In this document: piece by piece, positions 32,788 to 44,287 of the stretch
Layout: each line of letters begins with the position of its first letter
Position numbering within the stretch: position 1 is the first letter of the stretch
Assembly: GCA_003999685.1 (NCBI GenBank)
Contig: CP021222.1
Location: forward strand, 496,001 to 560,000
Origin: Taiwanofungus camphoratus
Lineage: Eukaryota; Basidiomycota; Agaricomycetes; Polyporales; Taiwanofungaceae
Direction: 5' to 3'
Length of the DNA: 64,000 nt
Translations under genes and position numbers: made by a program
Notes under the pieces: generated by a model
What the model was told of the DNA's origin: nothing
Databases searched by the model: none
Seen by the model: the letters and a program-made list of their open reading frames with translations, nothing else

Positions 32788-33806
32788 ATGGCCGTTAATC
32801 CGAATGAAGATACCGAATTGTAAGCAAGCATAGATTGTCCCACGGAGGCCTTGCCAACCTATTTTCCAGCAATGATGCTCTCCGTAAACATGGCATCCTC
32901 CCACCGCGCGAGCCTACATCACCTTCTCCATCTCCTCCTCCATCTCCCACTCTTGAGGAAGCTCTAAAAGACCTAACCCCTTCTGAGTTAAGAGAATTAG
33001 GCGAAGACGTCGGTGACGATGACACAGAACGGATGATCGAGATGTATAGGCGACAACGCATTGCGGAACTACACCGCCAGGAAAATGCAAAATTTGGCAG
33101 AATATATCCGATAGGGCGGGACGACTACACACGAGAAGTAACAGATGCCAGCAAGGTAAACGAGGACGGAAAGACAGAAGGCCGTGGGACTGGCGTAGTC
33201 TGTTTTTTGTACAAAGACGGGTGAGTACAAACCGACTTTCCCCGTCTAGTTGAGCTAGTTCTGATACAAATACTCAATGTCCTTTCTCAAAATATATCGG
33301 AATTGATCAATGTCAATGTAATTGATATTTAGAATTCCTCGCAGCGACCGCGTGTTCGAACATGTACGTATTCTTGCACAACGTCATCCAGATACCAAAT
33401 TCGTGTCCATCGTCGGCGACAAATGTATTCCAAACCTTCCGGATACACGAATACCAATGTTCATTATATACCGTAATGGTGAAGTGCGTAATCAAATCGT
33501 TTCTTGGGGCGCAGACCGCGAGCGGCGTATAGAAGGTATCTACGCACCTTACTATATGCGACGTTGATGATAGTGATCACGAGCTTAGAACTAGAAGCCA
33601 TCTTGATTTTTGCTGGGGCAATTGTACCCCAACAACGTGTGCCGTCTAGAGGAGACCGTAACCACCGCAACGACAGCTCTGAAGATGACACGGATGACGA
33701 GCTTCCCTCCAGAGGGCGGTCTGCCAGAACCAACAGCAAATCTGCCAAGAATATCAGAGGGCCATCCAAGAAGGATGACGACTCGGATTCGGAATTCGAT
33801 CTTTGA
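32788..33806 (+). CDS. PLP2: Phosducin-like protein 2 (CCT co-chaperone), multiple exons
   Basis: Cytosolic thioredoxin-fold cofactor of the CCT/TRiC chaperonin, needed for actin, tubulin and G-beta folding. Exon 1 is only 32 nt (MAVNPNEDTEF, the last codon split by GTAAGC). Exon 2 from 32871 gives NDALRKHGILPPREP, a Ser/Pro linker, the helix EEALKDLTPSELRELGEDV and IYPIGRDDYTREVTDASK, which is the phosducin-family hallmark. The thioredoxin part continues VVCFLYKDG, then IPRSDRVFEHVRILAQRHPD, TKFVSIVGDKCIPNLPDTRI and MFIIYRNGEVRNQ. The acidic C-terminus (DDDSDSEFDL) is typical of the family. About 265 aa. Confidence 0.92.
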
Positions 33807-34200
33807 TTCGTATTGCTTTTCGAGCGCTGGTCCGGTCATAATATAGCATAATCATAACGCACGAGTTGTTTCCATGCAAACAGAAACTTGATGTCCATGA
33901 ATTGACTCTGCTCTTTTCTTCTGGGAGGACTTGTATTATTACTGTTCACTCAAGTTGTTGATCGTTCGCGAACCATCTTCATACCATGCATGGGTTTAGC
34001 ATACGTGACTGTAGTTACCTAGATGTCTGGCTCTTAAGGTTTGTGACCTTCCTTTGTTCGGTATTAGAAGTAGTCGGCGGTAGGCCTTATGTCTCCGAAA
34101 TCGACATGGACTTCACCGAAATCACTACTATCACATTGTTATTTCAACCAGCGGCAGTTTAATGTCGCCTCCGGGACGGACCCTGAAGACTTGCTACTAG
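33807..34200. other. Spacer
   Basis: 394 bp between PLP2 and the F-box gene. No feature recognised. Confidence 0.5.
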
Positions 34201-34662
34201 TTGCTGTTTTCAGTGAGTGAGTACGAGATTCCTCCCATAGCTCACACTGATCTGGAACAAACTGAAGACCATCCTAAGACTAAGCAGCTCTCTGTGAGCA
34301 CCCACCCAATGACAGCTCAGATTCCCATCCCAGTTATACTGCCGATAGAAGTCATCGAACGTATACTTGAACTTGCGTGGCCAGACTGTCACGACTTATT
34401 GGCTTGTGCGTTGACATGTCGTGCATCGAATTCCGGGGCTGGAATGACTAAGTCACTTCTCAGCATTGCTCACTGCAAACCCCTCCTTAGTCAACGACCA
34501 TGGTGGGAGCTGTATCCTGATGAACCTCATAGGATTCCATGTCTACTCTTTGTCGGCTTGACGGGCGAGAAAGCTCCGAGGTGCGACATAGATGTAAAAG
34601 ATCCCACCGGCAGTGCAGCGGCCATGAATGTGTGGATCTCCAAGTGTTCAAGGTACTTATAA
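34201..34662 (+). CDS. Short F-box-like protein
   Basis: 153-aa frame. The segment IPVILPIEVIERILELAWPD with CHDLLACALTCRA is an F-box-like helix pair, the Skp1-binding domain of SCF ubiquitin ligases. F-box proteins in Agaricomycetes usually run 400-600 aa with a substrate-binding tail. Here the frame stops about 90 residues after the F-box, so the gene is truncated, or continues through an intron I did not find, or is a fragment. A later ATG at about 34309 (MTAQIPIPVILPIEV) is an equally good start and matches how such proteins usually begin. The tail (RCDIDVKDPTGSAAAMNVWI) is unrecognised. Confidence 0.55.
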   Translation: MLFSVSEYEIPPIAHTDLEQTEDHPKTKQLSVSTHPMTAQIPIPVILPIEVIERILELAWPDCHDLLACALTCRASNSGAGMTKSLLSIAHCKPLLSQRPWWELYPDEPHRIPCLLFVGLTGEKAPRCDIDVKDPTGSAAAMNVWISKCSRYL

Positions 34663-35240
34663 CCCGACCTCGACAGCCGGATCGTACCAACGTTTACAAA
34701 TAGACAAAACTTCGACCGATATCTAAGGAGTGAATATTCTGCAAAATAGAATCTGATTATGGATGCTGGTTATCAGTGACTGGCGGAAGAGGGGAAAGCA
34801 ATACATAGATCTTGAGTTGGATAGCAATGACAGCGACAGCATTGAAACAATCAAAGACTAATACATGCGGTAGTAACAATGATTGATTCTGGCGGTTGGT
34901 CAGTCTGGAAGCTAGCGGTCAGGAAGAAATACAGACCTTTAAGTGGACGTTCGGTCATTTCATTGACAGCGCTGATCGCTTTGGCCTTCCCGACGCCAAT
35001 CTCCCGACCTCCCCGTACGCAGCTTTGATCATCTCTCGTGGCCGCGGAGCACCACGTCGAACCGCCTCCGTGTCCTGATCCCCCTTTGCTTTCTGAACAC
35101 GAAATCATCCACGCTTGGACAACTGCCGGGTATTCCACAGCCATCCCCCGCCCATTACCCGATAACTCATTCCCCCTGCCCTCCGCCCCACCCGGCGTGC
35201 CCCAGCCAAATGGGGCTCCAACGCGGAGCCGCCACATAAG
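34663..35240. other. Spacer between convergent F-box and eRF1 genes
   Basis: 578 bp; frames on both strands overlap each other and show no domain. No gene called. Confidence 0.5.
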
Positions 35241-36813
35241 TCAGAAATCATCTTCGTCACTCATGAATTCGTCTTCATCTTCATCATCGACGCTCGTCAA
35301 ATTCGTGAAGTCAACCTTATATCGCAGCAGACCGCCGATGCCACCGAAGCCTTTAACGAACTGCGCACCCTCCTGCGAACGGTTTGTCACAAACTCGAGG
35401 TTCGCACCGAATTCCTTATACTTCTCTGCAAACCACTCAAGAAGGGATTGCGGCTCGCAGACCTGCTCCATCTCCAGGCCAGTGGACTTGTCAACAAACT
35501 TCTCACGGTCCTTCTCTTGCTCTTTGTTAGCGTGGACAATAATTTCCTCTGCAAAAACGTTCAGAGGAGATTAGACGTTGAAAACAAGTAATACATACCG
35601 CCTGCAGCATTGCGAAGGGCGTACCGCGTGATATCGAGGTTTTCCCACACAATGAGTGTTTCCACAGCGCCAAGCTCCAGGGCTTTCAAAGTGTCTTCAA
35701 TACCGAAACAGTATTTGCCTGTATCTTGACTGATCTCGTCGAAATACTTCTGAATAAGCCTCTTCTCCTGTACGAACTTGACGTTGGCAAGCGACTCCGC
35801 CGCAAGCTCAATGGCCTGGAGATGAAATAAGCTACACCCGAGCGTATGGACTGCAACGAAATGTACCTGATTAAAACCATTCTCTCCGCCGTAACTGACA
35901 TCAACTACTTTGATGACTTTCGCTGCCAATCTCTGGTCGAACATGTCGCTCTGACTCAGCTCTGTTTTGAAATCTGCACTTCCCGCCAGCACCAGCCCCG
36001 TCACGTTGACCTTGTCGTTAGTGATGAAGTGCTGCACGGCCAGTTCGGCCACCTTCCGTACGTAGTTGTGGCGTTTCTCATCACGGAGACGGGCAAAACG
36101 CAAGGCTGACTGGCCACCACGGCCGTGTTTCTTGGGGAGGTCGACCGTAAATTTATGTATGACCTCGCGCGTATTACCAGCAACGGTGCCGAAAAGAGTG
36201 CCATTGCCGTCCATAACAATGAATCCAAATTTCGAATCAGACTCGAGTAGTTCCTGAAGTGCTTCCGTGTGAAATTTGTTGTCGCACAGGTAGAGTGATC
36301 TAGCACGGAAAATGAACATAATCAACCGATAAAAGCTCGCGGCGACATACGTGTTGATAGGCTTGTGCGGTTCAAAGTCGAACGAGACCTTCTTCTCCTT
36401 GCCTTCATCCGTGAGAATCGTGCCGACGAAGAGCACGAGACCATTGGGCGGTACACGATTGTACAATTTCAGACGCTGCTGCGTACTCGTAATAGCTGCC
36501 AATACAGACAGTCGATTCACTCGGGACTTGATGTTAGATGCGGTGCCGTATTCTTGCGTCAACATAGCAGAAATACGGGATATTTGATCCTGAAGTTGAA
36601 TAATGAGCGGATCAAACAGATCAAGCATGATCGCACACACCCTTGGAGGCATAATGAGACTGATCATGGAAGTACCAGCACTATAAGTCCGATGAACATA
36701 TGGACTACATTATCAGCGACGATGACGACGCACCCTCTAGCTGTGTCAAGGCTCTTAATCAGCTTCTTGACCTTCCACATCTGTATGTTCTGCTCAGCCG
36801 GGTCCTGACTCAT
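35241..36813 (-). CDS. SUP45: Eukaryotic peptide chain release factor eRF1, multiple exons
   Basis: Recognises all three stop codons in the ribosomal A site and triggers peptide release with eRF3. The start at 36813 encodes [20 protein letters not shown] with SLDTARG. After an intron, exon 2 begins [12 protein letters not shown] and carries the stop-reading motif NIKS in [17 protein letters not shown]. The second element YxCxxxF is present as YLCDNKF. The catalytic GGQ lies in [17 protein letters not shown]. Domain 3 follows with [20 protein letters not shown] and [17 protein letters not shown], ending in the acidic [14 protein letters not shown]. All signature motifs are intact; about 440 aa. 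Confidence 0.97.
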
Positions 36814-37082
36814 TTTGGCGCTGTTGTGCTCTCTCCGGAGGGTATTTACAGCAGAAGGAAAGTGCACAAGACACAGAGGGAAGAAGAAAACGGGGATCGT
36901 GATGAAGCAGTCCAAAATTTCTGACCTACATATGGCGCAAAAATAATCAGCGCGATCTGCATTTCTACTATGACCAAAAATAATAATTTTGGAAATTATT
37001 TAGGCTGTTGATAGTCAATAGCCAGTCGCCACTGTCTCTGCATGTTCGACTTGTATACTCAAAGCTCCGGATATAAACACAG
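36814..37082. promoter_or_regulatory. Divergent promoter, eRF1 / POP7
   Basis: 269 bp between two opposite start codons. A GGATATAAACACAG word lies just upstream of the POP7 ATG (about 37069-37081), too close to be a conventional TATA box for a 30-nt leader. An imperfect palindrome AATAATTTTGGAAATTATT occurs near 36980. Confidence 0.5.
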
Positions 37083-37991
37083 ATGCCGACAAGGACGAAG
37101 CGTAGGATTGATTCACACGACGAAACAGGGCGCGCCAAACGACTTAAAGTTGGGACTGAGATACGTGCTATGTCTGTGACAGACAATGATACGAATGCAG
37201 GGCAGAACGCGGATAGTGAGGGAGTACCTGTGGATGAACATGTGGAGATATGTCCTGCCTATGAGGGCAGGAAGGCTGAAGCATCTGGAAGGAATACCGA
37301 CAAGAGGAATGACAAGGAGATTGCTCCCTTACAGGTTGAACAAGGAGGTGCGGACATACAGACGGCGTCGACAAAACCGAAGCATAAGGTTAGGAAACTA
37401 GCACCTCCACGGCCCTTCCCAACTGTTCCGACCTCTGTCTCCGCTTCGGGGCCACGCTCTGCACATACGGAGGGCAAGAACTGCATCTGCATCACGCGTA
37501 AGACCCAGCTAGGCGCATATCTCAGACGTTGTAAGGACGTGTTCCTCAAGGACGGGTGCGTCTTGGTCACCATCAATATATCACATATGTACGACATGTA
37601 ATCCAACAGGTATAAGACTCTGCATCTCAGCGCGATGGGTGCAGCCATTCCACACCTCATGCAACTTACCCTATCCCTCCCGCCCATCTTACCCTTCTCT
37701 CCAGATGAAGTTCACACCGAGATCCTAACTGGCACAGTTGAGGTGCAAGATGAAGTGATACCGGAAGATGAGGACGAGGACATCGGATATCGGACGCGAG
37801 GGAAGTCAACGGTGAGCGTCGTCATCCAGGTCGGAGACGGAATTGATGAGGTTATGAAGCGTGGCGAAGGTAAGGAGAAGGGGAAAGGTGGAAACAAACC
37901 AGGAAAGGGAGGAATGAAGGCTAGAAATAAAAATAAGGACAAAGATGGTCGTCCAGAGCGGGTTATCATTCGAGAAGGTGAAGTGAACTGA
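37083..37991 (+). CDS. POP7: RNase P/MRP subunit POP7 (Rpp20, Alba family), 2 exons
   Basis: Protein subunit of RNase P (tRNA 5' maturation) and RNase MRP (rRNA processing), acting in the nucleolus as a heterodimer with POP6/Rpp25. The Alba core is split by an intron after VFLKDG (about 37556): NCICITRKTQLGAYLRRCKD before it, YKTLHLSAMGAAIPHLMQLT after it, then EVHTEILTGTVEVQDEV and STVSVVIQVGD. The N-terminal 110 residues are basic and then acidic, low-complexity. The C-terminus is a Lys/Gly-rich tail (KGKGGNKPGKGGMKARNKNK). At about 280 aa it is twice the human size, due to these disordered ends. Confidence 0.88.
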
Positions 37992-38129
37992 CATCAGACT
38001 CAAGTGAGACTGATACGTATGTAGCAGTCGGTTCGAGGGATGTTTGATAGTTCGCATAGTTCTGATGCATCAATGTATACTAAATTCGGTCAGGTCTTTT
38101 TGACCTCAAAAATAGCAGTATATACAAGC

Positions 38130-41100
38130 TCATTCCGGGTTCAAGGGGGGCATGGCTTCCCGCCTCCCTTTCACTGGCCACACCTCTTCCATGGTTTGAG
38201 CATCCCAAAGTCTTCCACCTCTCGCTACGAAGCGGAGATGCTTGGTATTGCTAATGTTACCTTCTAAAAGGTCGATACCCGGTGGATACACGACATAGTC
38301 AGCTAGTTTGCCGGGGGTGAGCGAACCGAGCGATGTGTCGATGCCCAGTGTGATCGCTGCATCTGAAGTAGCCGCACGAAGGACCTGGTTCGGTGTGTCA
38401 ATGACGCACCAAGTGATGAATACGGCGCGGCGTAAACAACGGACCTCATAATTTGATAGACCGCCCTGTTGGGCGAAGAACATCTCCGAATGATAGTTGA
38501 AGCCCAGCGGAGGCTCACCATGCGCACCAATATGCGCACGCAGACCCTTGCGCACCATTTTTGCAGTTGACATAGAGGTATTGAAGAGCGCATAGGCTAA
38601 AATCATGCATAAGGACCTGCTCTGCATCTTTACGCGACCGAATTCTTACATGTCTTAGGTCTTGCAGTCGATTCTGACAGGCCCTCCAGAATGTCATGTC
38701 TAGTGAACCGTCTTAACCTAATAACTTCAGTCAGGGAATACGGTGGACATCAAGTATCTGACGTACTTGGCGTCATTTGAGATATCTTCGGCAGCCCATA
38801 TGTACTGTTCCCCCATGACACCTCCATAGTTGACGATGTGAGTAGGAGTGGAGCTTGTACCACTCAACGCATACAGTGTCAAGACATCATCATATAATAC
38901 AGGTACCGGCAGAGGGTGCTCAATGGTCGTCATGCCTGTCTGTGTTGTCAGGCGCACACCTTATCCAGTTGCAAGATGGAATGTACCGTCGACGATGTAT
39001 GTTAGATCCCAGTCATAATTCATCCCCTGGTCATGATGATACGATGAGTTGTCTTCGAATAAAACGTGAAATCACTAACGCCTTCGGGCACACAAAGCAT
39101 GTTCAATTCTCGAGCAGCTAGAAGTAGCCTCTGGCGCGATGCACTGTTTCATGCTAAGTTAGACTTCTGACCGAATATAGTTATACAGCAGCAGCACACC
39201 GCGAAGGTAAGTTGTAGTTCTTGTATGAGAAGCTGGCCGGCCCTCCTTCAGCTTTGATTCGGATTAAAGCGGAGCGGGCTTCTTCCATGTCGACAATGTC
39301 TTGGTGCAAACTAGGTGTAGCTGCGCCATAGATGACGCCTCCGACTTGAAAGATCCGAGGTCCGACAAGCTGACCACGCTCGAGCCGGAAGCGCTCAGCG
39401 AATCCAAGGACGTTATCCGCACTAGGGCTGCGGAAGAGTGGAAAATGAGTTCTCCGGACTTGAAATGCAGCATCAGCCACACTAACTTGTGCAATGTAGT
39501 CACGCCGTAAGCTAAAAACGCCTCCATCTCCCAGGAACGCGCGGGATAGAGTGTATCGAATCCGTTCCAGTGCGCATGAACGTCGATAAACCCAGGAACG
39601 ACAAAACCTGGATTAGTGAGAAGTAGATTAGCACCCTTTTAAGAAATTTGCCATCGGCATGCACTTTCCTCCTTCAGCGTCGAGGACAGTGGCACCATAT
39701 GGGATGACCGCATCTTGTACACCGACTATTGCCTCTATTTTCCCACTGCGGGTGACTAAAATAGCATCTCGCAGAATATCTGGACGAAGATCCCCTGTCT
39801 CCATCGTCAGCAGTGTAGCATTGGAAATGACGTAGAAGTCTGCATTCATCCGAGTTCCTTTATCTTCGGCCGTCATATGCGACACAGCAGCTTCTTTCTT
39901 CAGACGATTGATATCTGAAGGATACTCCACAATGACCTCCTGGAACTGAGGGATGCTCTTGATGCATGATATACCGAAAGACGAAGTATCTTGTTCAATG
40001 ACGGACGAACAAGCGCTGATTTGCGAGACGTTCATCGAGTGGAGGAAAGATCCTATGTCCATGACATACATGAATCGGTCAGCACACACGAATGTACATA
40101 GTATCCACGTACCAAGGAACCAGAATAGTGTCGTGCCGTCCCTACTCCAGGTTATGTCATGACCACCATCTACGCTCAACCGCACCAGTCCCTTGGTCGC
40201 GTTGCCTGGTTTGCTCCATACAGGCTCGTCTCCCTTGGGACTCGCTACAAAGTATACCTGGTAGAAATCCACGAAAGCGAGTTTGTCGGCCTTGGGCGTC
40301 TTTGAGACATCTGGTACCACGACGAGCTCCGTGGACATCCGCCCTGTCGCGACTGTTTGATGTTTGTAATCACCGAGTTCATCAGGGCCTCCGGAAAGGT
40401 CGATGACAAACGCGTGCTGGGGCGACTGCACAAGAAGCTTTGTGTTCCTCTCCAAAAAGCGGATCTTCGTCTTCAACAAGTCATCCGTATTGATCTCCGA
40501 GGGTACATAGTGCATGTTTCGGACAGCAATCCCTCTATCGTTGTCCTCGGAAGGGAGAGTGATCTGACCGAGGTACAAGCCTGGACGCGCTGTGGCAACG
40601 ATGTCACCTGAGAGATAGTCCCCGCCTGTTTTCACGAAAGCGAGCTGCCTCTGAGGTCCAGTGCATTCACACAGCACTGGGGAGTAGTAGCGCCCAAGGG
40701 GAAGATCCGTTAACTCGTATGCCTTGCCAGACGTCAAGTTCGCGAGCTCGATAGTAGTGAGGTTTACGTCTGACCAGCGTGCATGGATCACTAACTCCTC
40801 AGCATTGACAACAAAAGATGGAGAATAATATGGTGCGGTGGGGTACAGCGCCGGTACCCTCTCTGCACGATCTGCATTATTGCCTATGCGCTGCACATAG
40901 GTCTGGCCCGACGCCTGAAACACCGCGCGCTCGCCTACCGTATCTACACTCAACTCCATGAAAGCATGCACTCTCTGGGTGTCCGCTGTTTCTAGCGCTG
41001 CAATATCAGTATGCGCCATCACGGTCTTTGCCAGGTGCTTTTCAATGTGCGCAACGAACCGCACGGGGCAAGGCTCCCCCACTGCGATCCTCTCCCCGAG

Positions 41101-42681
41101 TGAGTTCACTGAGAGGGGAACGTGGTAGATCTGACCCGCCGCCCAAATCAAGATCGCATCATCAGTGGGCGTGAATGAGAAGGAGGGGTAGGTGCCCATG
41201 GGTGCAGAGATGGATCCGAGATCGTAAGTAAGGCCGTGCCAGGCGTGGTAAAGTGTGCCAGTCTCCAAGTCTCTGATGAGGCCATAGTATCAGCATGAAT
41301 GAGATTCGAGCTGGACAGTACCACTACGTACTTGAGCACCAGGGCCTCCTTGTCTCGGACGCGACGAACGAACGCGAGCGTGCGGCCGTCCCTAGAGAGT
41401 TCGGGCCTGGTCGCTCCTCCAGGGAAGGCATCCACAAGCATGGTTGTTCGTTTTGAAGTCAAATTGGTCGAGAAAATGGCATAGATGCCGGCGTGCACAT
41501 CTTGAGTGATGCGTGCTGAGCGCCTCACTCACAAGCTCGAAAATGTAAAAGATACCTTTGCTGTAGCTAAAGGCGCCATTGATATCCTTGACGTTTTTAG
41601 AATATATCAAGGTGTCGTCGCCTTTCCAAATGAATTGTTCCGGCCCAATTTGCTGATCGCCATAGCGTTCTGGACTCCAACCTTGTGGAAGGGTTCGACC
41701 AATGAGACGCTCACCACTACCTGCTTTAATCACCGTATGCGGGGAACTAGTGCTAGGGACAGGATATTCCCAGCCCTCGCCCGCTCCAAGACTGCGGGAC
41801 GAAGTGTACCACTTTGTCGCAACTACCGTAGATCCAGAGGGGTGAAAACGCGCATCGGAAACCCAGCGATATGTCTCGTTTGTCACGCGTTGAGCTGGAG
41901 AGGTCAATCAACGGATTAGAGAACACGACATGCGTGCAAAACACTAGTGCATACCTGTGATGCGACCTTCACGTATCAGTCTATGCTGCCTTCTCTCGGA
42001 AGTTTCCTTAACACCATTGGCAAGCAGCTCTTCCTCGGAATCCTTCGCCACTAAGGCTTGTACAAGCTCCTTGCTGGCTCGGTGAGACCTTACGTTCATA
42101 CTTTCGCAGCCTTTCCACTGCATGACCCATATGTTCTCAATACCCAATTCAGCATCACTTCTGAAGACAAGCTTGTCTCCCTCTGGAGAAAAGTGCGGGT
42201 CGGAATCATGAGGGACTCCCAGCAGAATAGGATACGCCTTCGAGACACCTGCAGAGGCGAGCCTAGATCGTGAGTACGCTTCTGAAGGCAAGCAATACAA
42301 GTCGCCGAGCATATCGAAGACAATGTCTCCCGTCCTCGGGTGGACGTCGAGTCTCAGCCAGGTACCTTCTGTGACATCATATTCCAGAAGACGAGGGAAA
42401 GGATAATCTGTGGAAATGTCCCAAGGTGTCTGCTCACGAATGGGCCAGATGTTGTCCTTCCACTGGCTGCTAGGGTCCGTAAATGCGGAAGTAGTAGCGG
42501 TGGTAATAGGCTGCAACGATATGTGGCTGCGATAGAGGAGGATTGATAGACTTGACAGAAGAGTAGACAATACTGCGGCTGTTGAAAGGAGTAGCACACC
42601 CTGAACCACACGAGAAAGTCCGAATTGCTTTTGATGCCCACTCGGGAGTAGGACAGGTTCCCCGTATATTTGCAACTTCAT
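38130..42681 (-). CDS. Membrane-anchored TolB-type propeller plus amidohydrolase fusion, multiple exons
   Basis: Large protein of about 1,150-1,250 aa. The N-terminus has one hydrophobic anchor (VLLLSTAAVLSTLLSSLSIL, about residues 30-50). Then come WD40/PD40-like propeller blades recognisable as repeated strand-turn units: DVHPRTGDIVFDMLGDLYCL, HFSPEGDKLVFRSD, RPELSRDGRTLAFVRRV, YPSFSFTPTDDAILIWA and HDITWSRDGTTLFWFLG. The C-terminal third is an amidohydrolase: FIDVHAHW (metal-binding HxH) near 39570, a downstream His in TTIEHPLPVPVLYD, the Asp region TSDAAITLGIDTSLGSLTPG and KLADYVV. Prokaryotic and fungal relatives have the same order. Substrate unknown; peptide-like or cyclic amide is possible. 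About ten introns; the exons near 38.5-39.2 kb are the least certain. Confidence 0.85.
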
Positions 42682-43287
42682 CTTGTCTGCATTCGAGAGG
42701 CTTCCGTGTTTAATGGAACGAATACAAGAGAGTACTCAGTAAGAGAAATGGTTGCCGATAAGCTGAGAACGACTCAGGCGTGCGGTGTTCGCAAGATATT
42801 CGGTATCCCTGGATCAGGCCAGCAATGCCGACTCAGAAGACTCCCAGGCTGTAGTGAAGGGTATAGAGTAATTGGAGTACTCTAGTGGTCGCTACTGTCA
42901 GACCCCAAAACGCAATACTGGCAGTGGCTAAGAGCAATGCTGTTCGGTTATTCGATTAATTATCTACTTTCGACGTAGTCTTATTGAATATCTCTTCCGG
43001 CCGACGTACTTATGTGGATCCAGTTACCATCACACTCACATTCAAGCTTGCGCTTTCGGGGGAAACCAGTCGCAGCAATCCATACCAGTTTGCGTTTAGA
43101 TCAAGCTTATCATGTTCACGTGTCCGGAATCCCGAGTGACTTTTTGCTGGGCTTCACATTGCTCATGTGCTCCTATGTATGTCTTGCCGTGACCGTGACA
43201 AGCAATCATTGCGTGCTTGGTATATAAATCGACCATCCATTCCGACGGCAAGCCCGAGACCTTGAGCATTGCTGTTAGTTTGTGAAC
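42682..43287. other. Spacer with a TATA-like box before the MIF remnant
   Basis: 606 bp. The word GGTATATAAATC at about 43219-43230 is a good TATA box about 60 bp before the MIF-type ATG. Nothing else recognised. Confidence 0.5.
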
Positions 43288-43772
43288 ATGCCCTATCTCA
43301 ACCTCACGACCAACGTCGCTCTTGACGACCCCAAGGCTTTTTGTCTTGAGTTCTCGGAGGTGAATACTCGTGGTAGAGCATAAAGTACCATCTAATCGCA
43401 ATGAATCTGATGGTTTGCGACGAAGACGCTCGATAAACCGAAAGCCTTCATCTCCGTGAGCTATACCTATAACGAGACTCTCACCTTCAACGGGACCTTC
43501 GACCCCGCATTCCAGCTCCATATTCTACGCTTGTAGCCTGTAGTGCCACAAGTTGTACACACCGTAGACGAGCTTGAACAATATTAGTTCCCGACTGAAC
43601 GAGGGCTACAGTAGAGTTTTTTTGACTTCTTCGAGTCACACTTGGGCATACCGAGTGATCGTGGATATATGTGAGACTGGTTCTCCTCTCTATTGCCCTT
43701 TATTCATGTAGACTCTGGTCATCCTGCCACCTCAGTACCTTCTATGATACTGGTAAGACGTACCTCGTGTAG
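43288..43772 (+). pseudogene. Macrophage migration inhibitory factor (MIF/DDT) family gene, apparently decayed
   Basis: Split remnants in the right order and strand. MPYLNLTTNVALDDPKAFCL with EFSE starts at 43288. An intron of about 60 bp ends GACGAAG, then TLDKPKAFISVSYTYNETLT with FNGTFDPAFQLHI. Then TSLNNISSRLNEGYSRV, FFDFFESHLGIPSDRGY and, after a GTGAGA...CTCAG intron, TFYDTGKTYLV and a stop at 43770. This is the MIF tautomerase fold across its usual 115 residues, with the catalytic N-terminal Pro after Met. Two junctions fail: the link from LHI to TSLNN has no in-frame splice, and the FFDFF segment is one base out because a T run has 7 instead of 8. Either a recent pseudogene, or a sequencing error plus an unrecognised splice. 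A TATA box lies upstream. Confidence 0.75.
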
Positions 43773-44287
43773 GTCTCACCTCGTAGAATATTCCTCTGAA
43801 CAATGCTGACATCCGACCACAACAGACATAAAGGCATCCATTTTGTTCCTCTCTTCGGTTGAGTGTCAGGTATGTATCCCCAGACAATGAGATCCTGAAC
43901 TTGAATAATCACTATGTAGGTTTATGTACATCTGAAGATGTATTGTCATGCTAGCTGTATATATTATGCTTTTGTATGAATCACTTGAATAGCAAACATT
44001 TGTGTCATATAGTGAGACAGATTGTACCCAATTGACCAGGGGGTATTGTTTCAAGTGACTTCCCTTATATCACAAGTGTGTCTGTCTCCGGAGCGGAGAC
44101 GGAGCTCGGTGTCTACGGCAGCCCTGAAGCGCTGACGCAGGCTTCCGGCACGGCAGTAGCCGCCTGTCGGTCGGAAACTATTTAGCGTTGAGCTCCCCCG
44201 CACCTTCGGGTTCATCTTCGACTACCACCGCAAGCTGGTAATTGACTATTATCTGCACCGCGGACGCATATCGGAAAGCGTTCGACG
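43773..44287. other. Spacer
   Basis: 515 bp before the next gene; GC rises sharply from about 44080, marking its promoter and leader. No further feature. Confidence 0.5.
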
